This document shows positions 59,776-64,000 of a stretch of DNA of 64,000 nucleotides, piece after piece. Source of the DNA: Betaproteobacteria bacterium (GTDB lineage Bacteria > Pseudomonadota > Gammaproteobacteria > Burkholderiales > Rhodocyclaceae); contig JADJBM010000003.1 of NCBI GenBank assembly GCA_016703785.1, forward strand, positions 62,001 through 126,000. Direction: 5' to 3'. Under the pieces are notes generated by a model that ran no database searches, had not been told where the DNA came from, and saw nothing but the letters and a program-made list of their open reading frames with translations. Numbering within the stretch: position 1 is the stretch's first letter; the number at the start of each line of letters is the position of its first letter. The translations under genes and the position numbers were made by a program.

Positions 59776-61063
59776 ACGCCTGACGACACGCGACCCCGAT
59801 TTCACCCAGCAACTTGCCGCACTGCTGGCGATTGAGAACGCCCAGGACGAACGCATCGAGCAGGCGGTGGCCGAGATCCTCTCGGCGGTGCGCACCGTGG
59901 GCGACGCCGCCGTGCTGGAATACACGCGCCGCTTCGACCACCTCGACGTGAAGGCCATGGTCGAGCTGGAGCTGCCGAAGCGCGAGCTGGAGGCGGCGCT
60001 GTTCAACCTGCCGGCCGAGCAGCGCGAGGCGCTGGAGCAGGCCGCCACCCGCATCGCCCTCTACCACCAGAAGCAGCTGGCCGCCTCGTGGGAATACACC
60101 GAGGCCGACGGCACGCGCCTGGGCCAGAAGGTGACGCCGCTCGACCGCGTCGGCCTCTACGTGCCCGGCGGCAAGGCGGCCTATCCGAGCTCGGTGCTGA
60201 TGAACGCCATTCCGGCCAAGGTGGCCGGCGTCGGCGAACTGATCATGGTGGTGCCGACGCCGCGCGGCGAGAAGAACGCCCTGGTGCTGGCAGCGGCCGC
60301 GCTGGCCGGCGTCGACCGCGTGTTTACCCTCGGCGGCGCGCAGGCGGTGGGCGCGCTGGCCTACGGCACGCAGACCATTCCGCAGGTGGACAAGATCGTC
60401 GGCCCGGGCAACGCCTATGTCGCGGCGGCGAAGCGGCGCGTCTTCGGGGTGGTCGGCATCGACATGGTGGCCGGCCCCTCCGAGGTGCTGATCATTGCCG
60501 ACGGCTCGACCGATGCGGACTGGGTGGCGATGGACCTCTTTGCCCAGGCCGAGCACGACGAGCTGGCGCAATCGATCCTGCTCTGCCCGGACGGGCGCTT
60601 CATCGATGCCGTGGCGCATAGCATCGATCGGCTGCTGCCGGAGATGCCGCGCAAGGACGTGATATCCGCCTCGCTCTCCGGGCGCGGCGCCCTCATCACG
60701 GTGCGTGATCTGGAGGAGGCCTGCACGATCGCCAACCGCATCTCCCCGGAGCACCTGGAGCTGTCAGTGGCCGATCCGAATGCCCTGGTTGACCGCATCC
60801 GCCATGCCGGCGCCATCTTCATCGGCCGCTATACGTCGGAATCCCTCGGAGACTACTGTGCCGGGCCCAACCACGTGCTGCCGACCTCGCGCAGCGCGCG
60901 CTTCTCCTCGCCGCTGGGCGTCTACGACTTCCAGAAGCGCACTTCGATCATCGAGGTGTCGGAGGCGGGCGCGCAGACGCTCGGCCGCATCGCCTCCACG
61001 CTCGCCCAGGGCGAGGGCCTGCAGGCCCACGCGCGGGCGGCGGAACTGCGCCTCAAGAAATAA
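59768..61063 (+). CDS. hisD: histidinol dehydrogenase HisD
   Basis: The 431-residue enzyme has GLYVPGGKAAYPSSVLMNAIPAKVAGV (core GLYVPGGKAAYPSSVLMNA), VGPGNAYVAAAK and the zinc-region FAQAEHDELAQS and GPNHVLPTSRSAR. It makes histidine in two oxidation steps. The GTG at 59768 gives the usual IKRLTTRDPDF start. Its stop touches the stop of the convergent hisC. Confidence 0.94.
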   Translation: MIKRLTTRDPDFTQQLAALLAIENAQDERIEQAVAEILSAVRTVGDAAVLEYTRRFDHLDVKAMVELELPKRELEAALFNLPAEQREALEQAATRIALYHQKQLAASWEYTEADGTRLGQKVTPLDRVGLYVPGGKAAYPSSVLMNAIPAKVAGVGELIMVVPTPRGEKNALVLAAAALAGVDRVFTLGGAQAVGALAYGTQTIPQVDKIVGPGNAYVAAAKRRVFGVVGIDMVAGPSEVLIIADGSTDADWVAMDLFAQAEHDELAQSILLCPDGRFIDAVAHSIDRLLPEMPRKDVISASLSGRGALITVRDLEEACTIANRISPEHLELSVADPNALVDRIRHAGAIFIGRYTSESLGDYCAGPNHVLPTSRSARFSSPLGVYDFQKRTSIIEVSEAGAQTLGRIASTLAQGEGLQAHARAAELRLKK

Positions 61064-62122
61064 TCAGCCGAGAATGTCGCGCAAGGCGCCGACCAGCGCC
61101 TTGCACTGCTCGTCCGTGCCGACCGTGATGCGCAGGAACTGCTCGATGCGCGGCAGGCGGAAGTGGCGCACGATGATGCTTTGCTGCCGCAGCGCGGCGG
61201 CGAGTTCGCCGGCGTCCCGCTGCGGGTGGCGGGCGAAGACGAAGTTGGCGGCGGAGGGCAGCACATCGAAGCCGAGCGCGGCGAGATCGCGCACCAGGGC
61301 GTCGCGGCTGCTCATGATGGCCCGCCGGGTGATCTCGAAATGCGCGTGGTCTTCCATCGCCGCCACGGCACCGGCGATGGCGAGGCGGCCGAGCGGGTAG
61401 GAATTGAAGCTGTTCTTCACCCTTTCCAGGGCTTCGATCAGGTCTTCGTGGCCGACGGCGAAACCGACGCGCAGCCCCGCCAGCGAGCGCGACTTTCAGA
61501 AGGTCTGCACCACCAGCAGGTTGTCGTGCTTCGCCATCAGCGGAATCGTCGTCTCCGCGCCGAAATCGACATAGGCCTCATCGATCACCACGACCGAATC
61601 GGGATTGCCGACGAGCAGGCGCTCGATCTCCACCCGCGGCAGGGCGCGCCCGGTCGGTGCGTTCGGGTTGGGGAAGATGATGCCGCCGTTGGGCTTCAGG
61701 TAGTCGTCGACGCGGATTTCGAAGGCATCGGTCAGCGGCACGGTTTCGAATTCGACGCCGTACAGCCCGCAATACACCGGGTAGAAGCTGTAGGTGATGT
61801 CCGGATACAGCACCGGCCGCTCGTGCTTGAGCAGGCCGAGGAAAACATGGGCGAGCACTTCGTCCGAGCCGTTGCCGACAAAGACCTGTCGCGGCGTTAC
61901 GCCGTACAAGGTTGCCACGGCTTCCTTGAGGCTATCGGCATTGGGATCGGGATACAGGCGTAGCGCGTCGCCGGCCTCCGCAAGCAACACATCCATAACC
62001 CTGGGCGAGGGGCCGTAGGGGTTCTCGTTGGTGTTGAGCTTGACCAGGTTCGGCAGCTTGGGCTGCTCGCCCGGAACATAGGGGGTCAGGCCGTGGACGA
62101 CGGCGCTCCAGTAACGGCTCAT
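61064..62122 (-). pseudogene. hisC: histidinol-phosphate aminotransferase HisC with in-frame TGA, inverted relative to the his operon
   Basis: The PLP enzyme reads from ATG 62122 (NLVKLNTNENPYGPSP) through VVVIDEAYVDFG to NLLVVQTF, where a TGA stop (61498-61496) interrupts it at codon 209. It continues in the same frame as KSRSLAGLRVGFAVGHEDLI to 61064, a normal 352-codon length. Homologues have Ser in the TGA position and the next Lys is the PLP-binding residue. The ORF is otherwise intact, so one base change (TCA to TGA) or an error is the simplest cause. It lies on the opposite strand to hisGD, hisB, hisH and hisA. Confidence 0.88.
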
Positions 62123-62206
62123 GTTTTGACGGCTATCAGCGTGCTGCCAGAGGGAAAATCCAATGTTATCATGCGGTCCTGAGCCACTCATGCAGTAGCG
62201 AACGCC

Positions 62207-62794
62207 ATGCGGCAAGCCGATATCTCGCGCAAGACACTGGAGACGGAAATTACCGTCCGCCTCGACCTCGACGGCAGCGGCCAGTCGACACTCGCCACCG
62301 GCGTGCCCTTCCTCGAGCACATGCTCGACCAGGTGGCGCGCCACGGCATGGTCGACCTCGAGGTCGCGGCCAAGGGCGACCTGCACATCGATGCCCACCA
62401 CACCGTGGAGGACGTCGGCATCAGCATCGGCCAGGCGCTGGCGAAGGCCATCGGGGACAAGAAGGGCATCCGCCGCTACGGCCATGCCTACGTGCCGCTG
62501 GACGAAGCCCTAACGCGCGTAGTGGTCGACTTCTCCGGCCGCCCCGGCCTGTTCTTCAACGTCGAATTCAGTCGGGCGATGATCGGCCAGTTCGATGTGG
62601 ACCTGACTCAGGAATTCTTCCAGGGCCTGGTCAATCACGCCCAGATCACGCTGCACATCGACAACATCCGCGGCGAGAACGCCCACCACCAGTGCGAAAC
62701 GGTGTTCAAGGCATTCGGCCGCGCGCTGCGCATGGCGGCCGAAGCCGATCCGCGTGCCGCCGGCAGTGTGCCCTCCACCAAGGGAGCGCTCTAG
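62207..62794 (+). CDS. hisB: imidazoleglycerol-phosphate dehydratase HisB
   Basis: The 195-residue enzyme has the two metal motifs HHTVEDVGISIG and ENAHHQCETVFKAFGRAL, plus FLEHMLDQVARHG. It is the single-function form (no phosphatase domain). It starts 84 nt after the divergent hisC start. Confidence 0.95.
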   Translation: MRQADISRKTLETEITVRLDLDGSGQSTLATGVPFLEHMLDQVARHGMVDLEVAAKGDLHIDAHHTVEDVGISIGQALAKAIGDKKGIRRYGHAYVPLDEALTRVVVDFSGRPGLFFNVEFSRAMIGQFDVDLTQEFFQGLVNHAQITLHIDNIRGENAHHQCETVFKAFGRALRMAAEADPRAAGSVPSTKGAL

Positions 62795-62841
62795 GAAATT
62801 TTTCCGCCGTCTCCCAGCGGCTGACTTTTGACAGACTGTCG

Positions 62842-63562
62842 ATGAATACCGTTGCAATCGTCGATTACGGCATGGGCAACCTGCGATCGGTCGCCAAGGC
62901 CATCGAGCATGTTGCGCCGCAGGCGCGCGTGCGGGTGACTTCCGATCCTGCCGAGGTAGCCGCCGCTGACCGCGTCGTGGTGCCCGGCCAGGGCGCCATG
63001 CCGGACTGCATGCGCGAACTGGATGCGCGCGGGCTGCGGCCCGCCGTCATTGCGGCTGCACATGACAAGCCTTTCCTCGGCATCTGCATCGGCCTGCAGA
63101 TGCTGTTCGAGTCGAGCGAGGAGGGCGGCGTTGCCGGCCTTGGCGTGCTGCCCGGCCGCGTGCGGCGCTTTCCGCATGAATTGATGGTAGCCCCGGACGG
63201 CAGCCGCCTGAAGGTGCCACACATGGGCTGGAACGAGGTGTTCTGTACCCCCGGCTCGGAAAACTTCCGAGCCGCCCCCCGCGGGGGCCAAGTCGTTCTT
63301 GGGGCGGCCCGGCGAACGACTTGATCGAGCCGAACCGCATGCCCTCTGGGAGGGGATTGCCGACGGATCGCGCTTCTATTTCGTGCACAGCTATTACGTC
63401 GAGGCGGGCGACCCGTCCCTGGTGGCCGCCTTCAGCGTGTATGGTTTCCCCTTTACCTGCGCGGTGGCGAAGGATAATATTTTCGCCGTGCAGTTCCATC
63501 CGGAGAAAAGTGCCCAGTCCGGCCTGGCCTTGCTGGGCAACTTCATGCGCTGGCAGCCCTGA
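62842..63562 (+). pseudogene. hisH: imidazole glycerol phosphate synthase glutaminase HisH, split by an 82-bp insertion
   Basis: The glutaminase starts at 62842 (NTVAIVDYGMGNLRSVAKAIEH) and has the Cys nucleophile in FLGICIGLQMLFE. After HMGWNEVFCT a foreign stretch (63250-63331) shifts the frame and brings a stop at 63324. The rest (EPHALWEGIADGSRFYFVHSYYVE, with catalytic His-Glu in VQFHPEKSA) resumes in the +1 frame to 63562. Removing exactly 82 nt gives 639 nt and 212 residues, the normal HisH length. As read, the product would lack the catalytic His and Glu. Confidence 0.9.
63250..63331. repeat. 82-bp palindromic element inserted in hisH
   Basis: The element has three hairpins: GGCTCGGAA/TTCCGAGCC (63253-63273), GCCCCC/GGGGGC (63274-63288) and AAGTCGTTC/GAACGACTT (63290-63322). 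Its ends read GGCTCG and CGAGCC, a terminal inverted repeat. It shares the GGGGCGGCCC core with family 2 repeats. The insertion lies between the FCT and EPHALW codons. Confidence 0.8.
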
Positions 63563-63610
63563 CGGTTGCCAGCCGGCCGCAATGATTATTCTCAACCCGC
63601 GTTACATCCT

Positions 63611-64000
63611 ATGCTGCTGATACCTGCAATCGACCTCAAGGACGGCCATTGTGTGCGCCTGAAACAGGGCGACATGGACGACGTCACGGTGTTCTCGGAA
63701 GACCCTGCCGCGATGGCGCGGCACTGGCTGGCACAAGGTGCGCGACGCCTGCATCTGGTGGATCTCAACGGCGCCGTCGCCGGCAAGCCGAAGAACGAAG
63801 CCGTGATCAAGGCCATCACCGCGGCGGTGGGCGATGACATCCCCGTGCAGCTGGGCGGCGGGATTCGCGACCTGGACACCATCGAGCGTTATCTCGACGA
63901 CGGCATCACCTACGTCATCATCGGCACGGCGGCGGTGAAGAACCCCGGCTTCCTGCATGACGCCTGCGGCGCGTTTCCCGGCCATATCATCGTCGGGCTG
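63611..64000 (+). CDS. hisA: phosphoribosylformimino-5-aminoimidazole carboxamide ribotide isomerase HisA (3' end outside window)
   Basis: The visible 130 residues start MLLIPAIDLKDGHCVRLKQGD, the typical TIM-barrel opening with catalytic Asp8, and contain LHLVDLNGAVAGKP and VQLGGGIRDLDTIERYLDDG with the phosphate-binding GGGIR. It follows hisH by 48 nt. The gene runs off the window. Confidence 0.94.
   Translation, partial: MLLIPAIDLKDGHCVRLKQGDMDDVTVFSEDPAAMARHWLAQGARRLHLVDLNGAVAGKPKNEAVIKAITAAVGDDIPVQLGGGIRDLDTIERYLDDGITYVIIGTAAVKNPGFLHDACGAFPGHIIVGL

Noticed and set aside
61496..61498. Selenocysteine at the HisC TGA
   Set aside because: The family has Ser there, no selenoprotein HisC is known and no SECIS-like hairpin was seen. 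A mutation or error is simpler, despite the SelD-associated gene at the window edge.
59768..63562. Treating all four broken genes as true pseudogenes
   Set aside because: Only the hisH insertion is structurally convincing. The single-base changes in hrpA, kdsD and hisC could equally be sequence errors.

Overview
The window is GC-rich chromosomal DNA that looks betaproteobacterial. The gene order mlaFEDACB - ABC exporter - ibaG - murA - hisGD is typical of that class. The phasin, the MSHA-type pilus cluster and the arsenosugar/selenium-associated genes suggest a Rhodocyclales/Sterolibacteriaceae-like organism. That placement is inference from gene content only. No rRNA, tRNA, phage, transposase gene or CRISPR array was found.

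Layout. (1) 1-12.8 kb, minus strand: a long run of tightly overlapping genes, many joined by 4-nt ATGA overlaps. It encodes a SelD-type FAD oxidoreductase, a VCBS-repeat protein, the paired TIGR04282/TIGR04283 glycosyltransferases, a DUF3047 protein, a GGDEF-EAL protein, a peroxiredoxin-like protein, a DUF1223 protein, a TVP38-disulfide reductase fusion, a hydrolase-OsmC fusion, a metallophosphoesterase-like protein and the radical SAM protein ArsS. (2) 12.9-18.9 kb: a divergent redox locus. The minus arm carries thioredoxin, CcdA, an ECF sigma factor and a DUF3379 anti-sigma factor. The plus arm carries two Cys-rich secreted proteins built from NPCAAK repeats (one also a c-type cytochrome), a five-heme lipoprotein cytochrome, an unknown protein and a cupredoxin-like protein. 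Both arms start from near-identical ECF-type promoters, so the locus looks like one sigma-controlled regulon. This is the best candidate for an undescribed system here. (3) 19-32.5 kb: housekeeping genes (papain-like hydrolase, crcB, hrpA, EI24, CinA-like, phasin, EamA, enoyl-CoA hydratase, lptA, lptC, kdsD, CPA2 antiporter). (4) 32.5-51.7 kb: an MSHA-like type IV pilus cluster with two prepilins, an 832-residue pilin-like protein ending in an L-type-lectin-like domain, an adenylate cyclase, and a sensor kinase and sigma-54 regulator at opposite ends. (5) 51.9-59 kb: the Mla lipid-transport operon, an ABC-2 exporter, ibaG and murA. (6) 59.1-64 kb: the histidine operon.

Four genes are broken. 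hrpA and kdsD each carry one extra base. hisC has an in-frame TGA just before the PLP lysine and faces opposite to the other his genes. hisH is split by an 82-bp palindromic insertion whose exact removal restores a 212-residue protein. The single-base lesions may be sequencing errors; the hisH insertion is structured and looks real.

Several small dispersed palindromic repeats occur, one family with CCCGTCATTCCC inverted ends, and some lie inside coding sequence. The second-messenger theme (EAL phosphodiesterase, MshE with a c-di-GMP-binding-type N-terminus, adenylate cyclase) suggests nucleotide control of the pilus.
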